A DNA stretch of 45,834 nt from Candidatus Anammoxibacter sp. (GCA_021777055.1 JAIQZO010000008.1:1-45834); one strand, 5' to 3'; positions 1 through 7,768 are shown, numbered from the stretch's first letter. Notes: a model not told the origin generated them from the sequence alone. Program-made: numbers and translations.

Positions 1-91
1 CTTATTGATAATTTTACAAGCAAACATATTAAGCGATAAACAATATATTTTATATTAAGCATTATTTGGATATCTATAATTATTAAAAATA

Positions 92-1360
92 CTATTTCTG
101 GATAGCTTTTTTCAGGTCTCTTATTGACAACGCTACCAAATTATTAACTTTCTCAAGAGCCCTTTTCAATGGTGTTATGTCTTTTTTGAATCTAACATCA
201 CTTGAAAGTGCCACACCGTTAGAGCATACCGAACCTGCTACATCTAGTTTACATCCTGGATTCGTAGTGCCAATGCCGATGTTACCGCTTGTTTTATCAA
301 TAACCATGCGATTTAAACCGCCAGTGTTAAACATGATATCACCATCCGTCGTATTACTAGTATTATCAGCAAAAATCATTAAATTTGTATTACTGCCACC
401 ACTAACATTTCGTTCTGTACCTATACCTCCTATTTGCTGAGACCCGGTAAATATAGCAAAAAAACCACCATCAACATCTTCTACTTTGACAGGTCCTCCC
501 TTTATATGGAATTTGGCACTAGGCGCCGTAGTACCAATGCCAACGTTGCCATTATTATTAATAACCATATCCGACTTAATACTAGAGCCTGCTCCACGTG
601 TTGAGAAATGAATTTCACTGTCCTCTGTCGCAGAATGGTCAACGTTTTTAACTGCAATTTGCGCCATTGACTCATTATTTAATGCACCCATAAATCTCAA
701 ACGTGTCCAATTGTTTGAAGTACTGTCAGTGTTTACTAAATCTATGTGTCCAAGATCGCTATTGATTTCTATGGTACAGCTATTGCGATGAACCTCTAAT
801 GTTGCATCAGGATTTGTCGTCCCAATACCTACATTACCTGTATTTATATTGTATATATCCACTCCGTTAGTATCCCAGTGACTGATCCCACCCGAACCAA
901 TACCAGTGAGACCCGAACCATTACCCACAAATGACGTTGCTTTTACAGTACCATTAACTTCTAGTTCTGTCGAAGGTGTTGCTGTTCCAATACCAACGTT
1001 CCCTAGTTTATTAATGACCAGTCTATTTTCCCCTGCAGTAACGTCCTTTATTTTTAACTTTTTATCATTTGCCAGTATTTGCCATGTTCTTGTGGTTTCA
1101 TCACCTAATTTTATTCTGGCTTTGCCATTATTATTAGCACCAATATGTAATTCAGCTTTAGGGTCAGCTGTTTTTATACCAACATTTCCGCCAAATAATG
1201 CTTTACCACTAATATTTATATTTCCATCTTCTTGATTGCCAGGTGTATTATTCTGTAATGTTACTTTTTCAGCAAAAGCTATTTTATCTGTAATATTAAA
1301 GCCACCAAACAATGCAGAAAATATTATTATGCTAAACACAAAACTGTTCATTATTTTCAT
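92..1360 (-). CDS. Exported GIGT-repeat protein with truncated S74-like C-terminus
   Basis: The 422-residue protein begins with a signal-peptide-like hydrophobic segment (about residues 7-30, ending near IAFAE). It carries five copies of a GNVGIGTTNP-x-LEV-G type motif spread along its length, a pattern common in tail-fibre-like and large bacterial surface proteins. Near the C-terminus SSDVRFKKDITPLKRALEKV matches the opening of the S74 intramolecular chaperone domain, but the protein stops about 18 residues later, so the chaperone domain is missing most of its length. An AAGGAGGAG ribosome site sits 7 nt before the ATG. It also contains HWDTNGVDIYNINTGNVGIG, close to the N-terminus of the protein at 4886-6067, so the two are related. 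Export and a surface role are inferred; the ligand or partner is unknown. Confidence 0.8.
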   Translation of the reverse strand: MKIMNSFVFSIIIFSALFGGFNITDKIAFAEKVTLQNNTPGNQEDGNINISGKALFGGNVGIKTADPKAELHIGANNNGKARIKLGDETTRTWQILANDKKLKIKDVTAGENRLVINKLGNVGIGTATPSTELEVNGTVKATSFVGNGSGLTGIGSGGISHWDTNGVDIYNINTGNVGIGTTNPDATLEVHRNSCTIEINSDLGHIDLVNTDSTSNNWTRLRFMGALNNESMAQIAVKNVDHSATEDSEIHFSTRGAGSSIKSDMVINNNGNVGIGTTAPSAKFHIKGGPVKVEDVDGGFFAIFTGSQQIGGIGTERNVSGGSNTNLMIFADNTSNTTDGDIMFNTGGLNRMVIDKTSGNIGIGTTNPGCKLDVAGSVCSNGVALSSDVRFKKDITPLKRALEKVNNLVALSIRDLKKAIQK

Positions 1361-1460
1361 CTTTTTACTCCTCCTTAATTTTAAACCGCATTAATTATAA
1401 GTAACGATATAAACTAAGTCATATTAGCATTATTCTGTAAGTTGTCAATTAGGGTATTCC

Positions 1461-3106
1461 CCAATACTGTTCGGCACTCTATTTGAGAGAAGCCGTCCGT
1501 TTCTATATACAATAATATTTAAATTAATTGCTTCTGTCAATCAATGAGAAATTTCACCTGAATGTTTTTTGTGTTGCTTGATGAAAGCACAATATTTTTC
1601 TAAAGTCATAAATTGTAAAAATTTATAACTTATGACATATTTATAACTTACGCTATACTTGCCTGTTGACTTCCACCTCTGCACATGATATTAATTACAT
1701 ATGAGCAAAGCAACTTCCAACAACATGTGCAACGAAATCAGGGAAAATGACATACAAAAGTTATCTATCCTGCGTTCTTTTAAACCACTTCTTGAAGGAC
1801 TACATAGCCACGCCGACTGCTTTAATCGGAAATTACATTATGATGAATATGTGAGTCTCATCTTGCTATATTTCTTCAACCCAACATTTACAGGTTTACG
1901 TTCATTGCAGCAGGCCAGTACCATAGAAAATGTCAGACAAAAACTCGGTATTAAACAAACCAGCCTAGGCAGTCTTTCAGAAGCAAGCAATGTATTTGAC
2001 CCTGCACTCTTAAGGCCTATTATTAGTGAACTGGCACAAGAGGCTTACCCATTAAAATCCAAATGTTGTTTAAACAATTTTGACATGTCGCTGATTGCTG
2101 TAGATGGGACATTGCTTAAAGCATTACCGAAGATGTTATGGGCACTATGGATTAACAACGATCACCGTGCTGTTAAAATGCACCTGGAGTTTGATATTCT
2201 TAAATCAGTTCCTCTACAAGCTCAACTTACTGATGCAAATGCAAACGAAAGAACAAATCTTGCATCTAATTTAACCTCGGGTAAACTTTATGTCTTAGAT
2301 GCGGGTTACAGAGAGTATAAATTTTTGGAAAAGATTATACAAAAATCTAGCTCGTTTGTTGTTCGATTACAAGATAACACAAGTTATAAGATTATTAAAG
2401 AGCACGTACTTACTGAGTCAGATCGTAAAGCTGGCCTTAAATTCGATCGTACCGTTTTGCTTGGATCTAAACAAAAATGTAATGACATATCCAAACCATT
2501 AAGAATAATACAAATTCACTACTACGATGAACGGGCACTCTATGGTTACAAACGAAAAGCACGTGTTTCCAGTAAAAAGACATTTAGAACTAGATCACCA
2601 GAACATACACTTTTAATTGCCACTGACCGTATGGATTTGCCCGCAGAGCTTATTGCTCTCATCTATCGTTACCGTTGGCAAATAGAGCTCTTTTTTCGTT
2701 GGTTCAAACGCATTCTTGGTTGTCAGCACCTTCTGGCACTTTCTAAAAATGGAATAACTATCCAAGTTTACTCTGCTTTGATTGCCAGTTTGTTAATCAG
2801 ATTATGGACTGGCAGAAAGCCTACTAAACGTACATTCGAAATGATATGTTTATACTTTCAAGGATGGGCAACATTAGATGAATTACTCAAACATATCGAG
2901 AAACTTAAACTAGAAAAGAAAAAATCACCATAACGGTAATGGTACTCTTTTGCCATTGATCGCCAAGGCAAGAGGTACGTCCGTATTTTCCTCTTCGTTT
3001 CACTCAGGAATCCATACACTTATTTCCCCACGTTAGATTTGTATAGTATTTACTAACGCACCTCATCATTAAAGATTCTATCAAGTACCGTGCCGAACAG
3101 TATTGG
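1461..3106 (+). mobile_element. IS4-family insertion sequence, apparently complete
   Basis: The element is 1646 bp with perfect 17-bp terminal inverted repeats CCAATACTGTTCGGCAC (1461-1477) and its reverse complement (3090-3106). The heptamer GTATTCC directly flanks both ends (1454-1460 and 3107-3113), as expected of a target-site duplication. It contains one intact DDE transposase gene reading plus. Intact ends, an open reading frame and an exact duplication suggest a recent insertion. The IS4 assignment comes from the transposase motifs; the 7-bp duplication is shorter than usual for classical IS4 members. Confidence 0.85.
1701..2933 (+). CDS. IS4-family DDE transposase
   Basis: The 410-residue transposase catalyses cut-and-paste transposition of the surrounding element. 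The acidic triad can be read as D in AVDGTLLKA (about residue 136), D in YVLDAGYRE (about 200) and E in the signature YRWQIELFFRWFKRILGC (about 320), which is the Y-(2)-R-(3)-E-(6)-K motif of the IS4 group. The N-terminal part resembles the helical region of these proteins. The ORF spans nearly the whole element with no frameshift, so it may be active. The ATG at 1701 has no clear Shine-Dalgarno sequence, which is common for transposases. Confidence 0.9.
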   Translation: MSKATSNNMCNEIRENDIQKLSILRSFKPLLEGLHSHADCFNRKLHYDEYVSLILLYFFNPTFTGLRSLQQASTIENVRQKLGIKQTSLGSLSEASNVFDPALLRPIISELAQEAYPLKSKCCLNNFDMSLIAVDGTLLKALPKMLWALWINNDHRAVKMHLEFDILKSVPLQAQLTDANANERTNLASNLTSGKLYVLDAGYREYKFLEKIIQKSSSFVVRLQDNTSYKIIKEHVLTESDRKAGLKFDRTVLLGSKQKCNDISKPLRIIQIHYYDERALYGYKRKARVSSKKTFRTRSPEHTLLIATDRMDLPAELIALIYRYRWQIELFFRWFKRILGCQHLLALSKNGITIQVYSALIASLLIRLWTGRKPTKRTFEMICLYFQGWATLDELLKHIEKLKLEKKKSP

Positions 3107-3295
3107 GTATTCCCCTTATTTTTTGTAAGGAAAAACCTTTCAGCCTGTAGGGCATTCCACTACAAAGAAATCAGGGAAACCCCTAATTGTCAAGCGGTGT
3201 GGATTGTGGGATAATGCAAAGCTTTTGTGGGACATTGCTAAAATAGGGCCATTTTCTGAGTTATTAAGAATAAAAAAAATAGAAAATTTAAATGG

Positions 3296-3350
3296 AAAGG
3301 AGGTGAAGTCTAAAAACATTATGAGATATCATTATATTTTTCCATACTAA
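3296..3350 (+). promoter_or_regulatory. Extended Shine-Dalgarno sequence before a 9-codon ORF
   Basis: AAAGGAGGTGA (3296-3306) is an 11-nt match to the complement of the 16S rRNA 3' end. The only nearby ATG (3321) lies 17 nt after GGAGG and opens a 9-codon ORF ending at 3350, just before the ribosome site of the gene at 3370. A leader peptide or ribosome standby site is possible; the spacing argues against efficient initiation. Confidence 0.3.
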
Positions 3351-3369
3351 AAAAAAGGAGGGTTACAAA

Positions 3370-4443
3370 TTGAAAACATCAATTTATTCTACGATTTTTT
3401 CTATTCCTGTGTTGGTAATCTTATTCAGTATTGTAGTATCAACAGTTTATGCTACGCAAAAAATTGATTTTGGTGATGTAACAGATCCATCTATTGAGCA
3501 TAGTACAGGTAATTGCCCTTCAGGTTATGCTCATAATGATTTAAACGGTGATGGTCTTGAACAGAATGGAGAGTGTTGGAAAGGCGTTATGTTAAAAGAT
3601 GGTAACGTTGGCATTGCCACTCCAGATCCAAAAGCTCCGTTACATATTACTAGCATAGGTACAAATATTAAACTCAAAGGTACATGGCCAGGTGCAGTGA
3701 CTTGGGGCATTGCAAGCACGACTAATAATGGTATGGGAACATTCGATATTTCTAATTTTGGGGATGATACAGCTGGAGTGGTAAATAGCGGAATTGCTAT
3801 TCGAGAAGATGGCAAAGTCGGCATCGGTATAGTCAATCCTAATGGAATTCTTCACGTAAAAGGTGCGCAGACTTTCGGTACGTTGCGGGTGGACACAGAT
3901 AATTCAAATGGAGGGTCTATTGCTGGGCTTATTGCTGGGGCATGGAAATGGGCTATAGGAACGTGGGGAGCTATGGAGCCTGGGTCTGGCTCAGATTTAG
4001 CTTTGCAGACAGAAAGCGGTCTCGGAATTCAGTTTTTTACCAACGGCGGAAGTGTTAATCCGCGAATGACGATAGCCTCAGCTGGCAACGTTGGCATTGG
4101 CACGACCAATCCTCTTGGCAAATTAGATGTTAACGGTTCTATCTATCAACGTGGTACGTCATTACATGCAGATTATGTTTTTAGTGATGATTACAAATTG
4201 GAATCCATCGAAGACCACGCCAAGTTTATGTTCAAAAATAAGCACCTAAAAGCGATTCCAGAGTCTAAGACAGATGAAACTGGGATGGAGATTGTTGAAG
4301 TAGGGTCTCATCGTAAAGGTATTGTTGAAGAACTCGAAATCGCACATATATATATTGAACAATTACATAATAGAAGTATAGAACAACAAAAGATAATATC
4401 AAGCTTATTAGATAAAATAAAAGCATTAGAAAAGAAAATATAA
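3370..4443 (+). CDS. Exported GIGT-repeat protein with coiled-coil C-terminus
   Basis: The 357-residue protein starts at a TTG after a strong AGGAGGG site. A hydrophobic signal segment covers about residues 8-30 and ends near VYA-TQ. Three GIGT-type motifs are visible (GNVGIATPDPKAPLHI, KVGIGIVNPNGILHVKG, GNVGIGTTNPLGKLDVNG). The last 90 residues differ from an S74 chaperone: YKLESIEDHAKFM, then KGIVEELEIAHIYIEQLH and a heptad-like tail ending in KIKALEKKI, which suggests a trimerising coiled coil. This tail style is also found at the end of other bacterial fibre-like surface proteins. It is followed by a strong terminator, so it is transcribed alone. Function beyond a surface or fibre role is unknown. 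Confidence 0.8.
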   Translation: MKTSIYSTIFSIPVLVILFSIVVSTVYATQKIDFGDVTDPSIEHSTGNCPSGYAHNDLNGDGLEQNGECWKGVMLKDGNVGIATPDPKAPLHITSIGTNIKLKGTWPGAVTWGIASTTNNGMGTFDISNFGDDTAGVVNSGIAIREDGKVGIGIVNPNGILHVKGAQTFGTLRVDTDNSNGGSIAGLIAGAWKWAIGTWGAMEPGSGSDLALQTESGLGIQFFTNGGSVNPRMTIASAGNVGIGTTNPLGKLDVNGSIYQRGTSLHADYVFSDDYKLESIEDHAKFMFKNKHLKAIPESKTDETGMEIVEVGSHRKGIVEELEIAHIYIEQLHNRSIEQQKIISSLLDKIKALEKKI

Positions 4444-4460
4444 TATATCTCTAATATACT

Positions 4461-4513
4461 AAAGACGAAGCGACTAACCAGAAATCTTTGTAGCCAGTCG
4501 CTTCGTCTTTTAT
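4461..4513 (+). terminator. Rho-independent terminator after the GIGT protein gene
   Basis: A perfect 15-bp stem (AAAGACGAAGCGACT at 4461-4475 pairing with 4496-4510) encloses a 20-nt loop and ends in a T-rich stretch. The flanking A run gives it the bidirectional look of a shared terminator. It lies 18 bp after the stop codon at 4443. Confidence 0.85.
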
Positions 4514-4575
4514 CAATAGGAACATCAGGGGCACCCATTAGGTGGCCCTATTTATAACCTATTTATAACCTACAT

Positions 4576-4608
4576 TACCGTAAGCTTGACAGAAATTTTG
4601 TTAAATGA
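4576..4608 (+). pseudogene. Tiny 3'-end remnant of a ComM/YifB-type gene
   Basis: Read in frame, the segment gives YRKLDRNFVK followed by TGA. This matches the C-terminus of the ComM-type fragment at 7041-7361 (YRRLDRNFIE, then stop), and 27 of 33 bases agree. Nothing upstream continues the similarity. It is probably a second remnant of the same gene family; being short, it could still be coincidence. Confidence 0.4.
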
Positions 4609-4674
4609 GGAAAATTAAGGGATTCATATTTGTCATCTTGTAAAACCTAGGATAGTGCATCCTATTTATTGATT

Positions 4675-4758
4675 TGTACTGAATTACCATCAATTACAGC
4701 GGGCTCTGTTCCAAGGTTTTTATTAATATGTACTAAATTACCGTCAATTAATGCGGGC
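4675..4758 (+). repeat. Imperfect 30-bp direct repeat in the 4514-4885 gap
   Basis: TGTACT-GAATTACCATCAATTACAGCGGGC (4675-4704) recurs 54 bp later as TGTACT-AAATTACCGTCAATTAATGCGGGC (4729-4758). Apart from this and the ComM-like remnant, the 372-bp gap before the next gene has no recognisable content. Confidence 0.55.
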
Positions 4759-4885
4759 GTTATTCGCAGTTTCTGTAGTTTCTGTAAATTCTTTATGAAG
4801 AATGGGAAATTGAGTGTTTAGAAAGATTAGCGAGGTTTATAAAAATATGTGATTATTTAATCTTTTATGAAAGGAGTTATGCAAA

Positions 4886-6067
4886 TTGAAAAGAATGAAA
4901 GATTCATTTATCGTCGCAATGCTTTCAGTAGTAGTAACCTGTTTTTATACAAACGAAACCGTTTATGCGCAATGGGATACTAATACTAATGGAGCAGATA
5001 TTTACAATACAAATGCGGGTAATGTTGGCATTGGCAAAACAATTCTACCGACGGCAGACAAGTTACACATAGCAACGGCCACAAATACATATGGTATTGT
5101 TATATCTAGTTCATATGATGAAGAGACAAAATTTCAAATGGCTAATGATGCGGGAAATGCGATAGCTTATCTTTACAAAGACGGAGATGGTTCTACTCCA
5201 ATGGTGAAATTAAATTCTAACGGAGATACATACTTCAATGGCGGAAACATTGGCATTGGCAAAACAATTCTACCGGCGGCAGACAAGTTACACATAGCAA
5301 CGGCGACAAATACATATGGTATTGTTATATCTAGTTCGCATGATGAAGAGACAAAATTTCAAATGGCTAATGATGCGGGAAATGCGATAGCTTATCTTTA
5401 TAAAGACGGAGATGGTTCTACTCCAATGGTGAAATTAAATTCTAACGGAGATACATACTTCAATGGCGGAAACATTGGCATTGGCAAAACAATTCTACCA
5501 GCGGCAGACAAGTTACACATAGCAACGGCGACAAATACATATGGTATTGTTATATCTAGTTCGTATGATGAAGAGACAAAATTTCAAATGGCTAATGATG
5601 CGGGAAATGCGATAGCTTATCTTTATAAAGACGGAGATGGTTCTACTCCAATGGTGAAATTAAATTCTAACGGAGATACATACTTCAATGGTGGAAACAT
5701 TGGTGTTGGGACAGCCAATCCACAACACCCATTACATATGGGAAGTGGTGCATATGTTACAGCTGCAGGTGTATGGACTAATGCATCATCAAGAGATTTT
5801 AAAGAAAACATTAGAGACCTTACAACAGATGAAGCAATGGAAACTTTAGTACATCTCAAGCCAACAATATTCAATTATAAAATTGATAAAGATGATGAAT
5901 ATATTGGGTTCATTGCAGAAGACGTTCCTGAACTTGTGGCTACGCAAGATAGAAAAGGATTGTCCCCTATGGACATAATCGCAGTCCTTACTAAGGTGGT
6001 TCAGGAACAACAAGAAACGATATCAAAATTACAAAAAGTGGTTAATAAAATACAAGGGAAAATCTAA
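4886..6067 (+). CDS. Exported GIGT-repeat protein with S74 chaperone domain
   Basis: The 393-residue protein starts at a TTG preceded by AAAGGAG. The signal peptide ends near residue 28 (TVYAQW). Three 75-residue units, each beginning NIGIGKTILPAADKLHIATA and differing at only a few positions, fill residues about 47-271. A fourth GVGTANPQHPLHMG motif follows. The C-terminus is a readable S74-type intramolecular chaperone: SSRDFKENIRDLTTDEAMET, YIGFIAEDVPELV and a final coiled coil (VVQEQQETISKLQKVV). In known S74 proteins this domain drives trimerisation of a beta-fibre and cuts itself off. No phage structural genes are nearby, so a cell-surface fibre is more likely than a prophage. It is followed by its own terminator. 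Confidence 0.82.
   Translation: MKRMKDSFIVAMLSVVVTCFYTNETVYAQWDTNTNGADIYNTNAGNVGIGKTILPTADKLHIATATNTYGIVISSSYDEETKFQMANDAGNAIAYLYKDGDGSTPMVKLNSNGDTYFNGGNIGIGKTILPAADKLHIATATNTYGIVISSSHDEETKFQMANDAGNAIAYLYKDGDGSTPMVKLNSNGDTYFNGGNIGIGKTILPAADKLHIATATNTYGIVISSSYDEETKFQMANDAGNAIAYLYKDGDGSTPMVKLNSNGDTYFNGGNIGVGTANPQHPLHMGSGAYVTAAGVWTNASSRDFKENIRDLTTDEAMETLVHLKPTIFNYKIDKDDEYIGFIAEDVPELVATQDRKGLSPMDIIAVLTKVVQEQQETISKLQKVVNKIQGKI
5025..5699 (+). repeat. Three 225-bp in-frame tandem repeats
   Basis: Units start at 5025, 5250 and 5475 and are nearly identical at DNA level (for example ACGGCAGAC, GCGGCAGAC and GCGGCAGAC near their starts). Each encodes exactly 75 residues, so gain or loss of a unit keeps the reading frame. 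The near-identity suggests recent duplication or homogenisation. Confidence 0.92.
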
Positions 6068-6114
6068 TCATGATTTTCCCTGCATTAGGGATAAAAGACA
6101 TTAACACAATCAAG

Positions 6115-6157
6115 GCCACTTGCTGAATGGTAAAACGTCTGGCAGGTGGCTTTTTTT
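6115..6157 (+). terminator. Rho-independent terminator
   Basis: GCCACTTGC (6115-6123) pairs with GCAGGTGGC (6142-6150) with one G-U pair, and seven T residues follow immediately. It ends the transcript of the S74 protein gene. Confidence 0.8.
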
Positions 6158-6377
6158 AATTATTAAAGATATCGAATTTACCAACCTAAGCTTAAAATTC
6201 ACCATGACCAAATAGACACCAAAACGTTAAAACATACTACCCTGCATTGAATAACTCCTCTAAATTAGTTAATCAATTTTAGATCACGCGTTCTTCCATA
6301 CACCTCAAACACGTATTAATTAACTTTTGACTGTTAGTTAATTAAACCAAAACATAAACACCCTATACCAATTCACG

Positions 6378-6507
6378 CTACAAAGCCTCTACAAACTTTT
6401 CAATCCTTTCCAAATTCCTTTTACTCGGCCCAACATTTCCAGTCATCCAATCCATCAATTGTTCATGATGACACCCTATTTCTTTCGCCAGTTGTTTAAT
6501 GTACATC
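6378..6507 (-). pseudogene. C-terminal half of an XRE-type HTH gene, displaced by inversion
   Basis: From the TGTACA site the minus strand reads MYIKQLAKEIGCHHEQLMDW, then MTGNVGPSKRNLERIEKFVE and AL-stop. This is the C-terminal part of the widespread small XRE-like protein whose N-terminal half is the plus-strand fragment at 6781-7045. Joining the two halves at the shared GGGWTGTACA site gives a continuous YYKLINGLYIKQLAKEIGC. The fragment has no start of its own and is preceded by ComM-derived sequence. Confidence 0.7.
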
Positions 6508-6730
6508 CCTTGCCAAATCAACTCGCCCCCTTATCTTTAGCGGATGTTTCACCGGTAGATGCTGAAACCAGGTCACTTTATTGCACTGCCGGTACATCTA
6601 CATGTATGTCAATCCTGTCCAGTAGAGAACCGAAAATCTTTGACATATAGTTTTCAATCTTATATGGAGTACAGCGGCATACCCGTTTCTGATCTCCATA
6701 ATAACCGCATGGACATGGGTGTGAACCCAT
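6498..6730 (-). pseudogene. Middle fragment of a ComM/YifB-type ATPase gene
   Basis: The minus strand reads [20 protein letters not shown], then [20 protein letters not shown] and VDVPAVQ-stop, SDLVSASTGETSAKD. These match the CPCGYYGD zinc-like motif, the [12 protein letters not shown] arginine-finger region and the TGE(S/T)S segment of ComM (YifB, Mg-chelatase-like AAA ATPase linked to natural transformation). After a frameshift at a G5 run (about 6533-6537) it continues RGRVDLARDV up to the TGTACA site, where homology jumps to the plus-strand piece at 7041. The N-terminal two thirds of the gene are absent. It is clearly dead: an internal TAA, a frameshift and truncation. Confidence 0.72.
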
Positions 6731-6780
6731 TTTACAACATTCCAAAGTATAGCATAGATATCCCTCGTCATATTATACAA

Positions 6781-7045
6781 CCCAAAGGCTATCCTACAAA
6801 TCCTAATACGGTTTGAGAACATGTTCGCAAAAAACGGGTAGATAGTAACCTTAAACAATCTGAAATAGCAAGGATTACCTGGGTTTCAGAGGCTACTATT
6901 TGGAACTGGGAGAATGGAAAGCCGCCTGATGTGAAACACGTTCCAAATATCATTAAGTATTTAGGAAATGTGCCGCTTGATAGGCCGGAAAATGCTGGTA
7001 TTTTTGAAAAACTAAGGTATTATAAACTCATTAATGGGTTGTACA
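6781..7045 (+). pseudogene. N-terminal half of an XRE-type HTH gene
   Basis: The reading frame gives PKGYPTNPNTV-stop-EHVRKKR, then LKQSEIARITWVSEATIWNW and ENGKPPDVKHVPNIIKYLGN. This is the characteristic small XRE-type helix-turn-helix protein (usual pattern GEHIRKRRLDLGL-Q-VA...NWE-GR...P-II-FLGY-P). An in-frame TGA (6814-6816) replaces the expected glycine before EH. Homology ends in YYKLINGLY at GGGTTGTACA (7036-7045), where ComM sequence takes over in another frame. The missing C-terminal half is on the minus strand at 6378-6507. Confidence 0.72.
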
Positions 7046-7361
7046 GAATAGGCGCTTTAAAGAGTACAGATGCAAAACTAATGCACATATGTCCTCTCGT
7101 GTATTAAAGACACATTGTAAACTTGAATGCGAATCAGAATCTCTTCTCAATCAGTCGATGATGGAACTTGGGCTCGCAGCCCGCGGATACACAAAGATCA
7201 TTAAAGTGGCAAGAACCATATCAGATGTTGATCTAAGTAACATCATTAAGGTTGAGCACATATCTGAAGCTTTGCAATATCGCAGAAGTGATATCATTAA
7301 GGTCGAACACATATCTGAAGCACTTCAATACCGCAGGCTTGACAGAAATTTTATTGAATAG
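7041..7361 (+). pseudogene. C-terminal fragment of a ComM/YifB-type gene
   Basis: Starting at GTACAG the frame reads QNRRFKEYRCKTNAHMSSRV, LKTHCKLECESESLLNQSMM, ELGLAARGYTKIIKVARTIS and ends QYRRLDRNFIE. This is the C-terminal helical domain of ComM-type Mg-chelatase-like ATPases (typical: NA-MSSR-IRK-CKLD...LGLSAR-YD-ILKVARTIADL...HI-EAIQYR-LDR). A 51-bp stretch encoding IIKVEHISEALQYRRSD is duplicated in tandem, which intact family members do not show. The 5' continuation is on the minus strand at 6498-6730. Confidence 0.75.
7242..7343 (+). repeat. 51-bp tandem duplication inside the ComM fragment
   Basis: ATCATTAAGGTTGAGCACAT begins unit one (7242-7292) and ATCATTAAGGTCGAACACAT begins unit two (7293-7343). 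The units have diverged at several silent or near-silent positions, so the duplication is not the newest event here. Confidence 0.85.
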
Positions 7362-7411
7362 AACCGTAATTTACCTGCCCATTATTTTAGTTATTTTTTT
7401 TCATTTATCTT

Positions 7412-7768
7412 TTACATTTCTCTTATTCTTATCTTGGTTACTTTTATGACCGCAAACTTATCAGACAATGCATCATTATATTTATTTAGCATAGCTGTTA
7501 ATGAACTCATTATTCTTGCAATGTCCTTCGGTTTATATCTTAAGAATATGACTCCCACATCTTTTTCCTTATGAGAAAATATCCATTCTCCAAAATCACT
7601 ATCTTCTGTTAATAAAATTGCTTTGTGTAGCTTCGCAAATTCTAAAACTTTTTTGTCGGAGATTGAACGATATCTCTCCAATACAGAAATTACATCAAAT
7701 CCATCTTTTCTAAGATTCTTTACTATGCGGAAATTAACACTTTCATCTGCAAAGATTTTATGGCGCAA
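7412..7768 (-). CDS. DUF5615 PIN-like toxin
   Basis: The 118-residue protein begins KIFADESVNFRIVKNLRKDG and contains LLTEDSDFGEWIF and GVIFLRYKP. These are hallmarks of DUF5615 proteins, PIN-domain relatives that act as presumed nuclease toxins. Acidic residues D8, E9, D57 and D59 (TED-D) fit a metal-binding PIN-like centre. It starts at a TTG that overlaps the last codons of the upstream antitoxin gene by 11 bp, with GAGGAG just before it, so translation is coupled. The partner gene is DUF433, the standard mate of this family. Toxic activity is inferred from family and arrangement. Confidence 0.88.
   Translation of the reverse strand: MRHKIFADESVNFRIVKNLRKDGFDVISVLERYRSISDKKVLEFAKLHKAILLTEDSDFGEWIFSHKEKDVGVIFLRYKPKDIARIMSSLTAMLNKYNDALSDKFAVIKVTKIRIREM

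Larger units (their letters stand above)
1442..3193. repeat. Short inverted-repeat (MITE-like) element split by the IS
   Basis: Removing the IS and one duplicated GTATTCC leaves an element of about 100 bp bounded by imperfect inverted repeats of about 20 bp: TTGTCAATTAGGG at 1442-1454 and CCCTAATTGTCAA ending at 3193, continuing inward with TTCCC/GGGAA. No ORF is visible inside. It looks like a small non-autonomous element that served as the target of the later insertion. The boundaries are read from the inverted repeats only. Confidence 0.5.

Noticed and set aside
177..1235. Plus-strand ORFs opposite the first GIGT protein gene
   Set aside because: They are antisense shadows of a clear signal-peptide gene with a good ribosome site and motif repeats; no family pattern is visible in them.
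92..6067. Prophage remnant
   Set aside because: S74 and GIGT motifs occur in phage tail fibres, but each protein has a signal peptide and no capsid, terminase, tail-tube or lysis gene is nearby.
6498..7361. Phase-variable invertible switch
   Set aside because: The sites are only 10 bp, no recombinase gene is nearby, and both affected genes are broken by further stops or frameshifts, so a working switch is unlikely.
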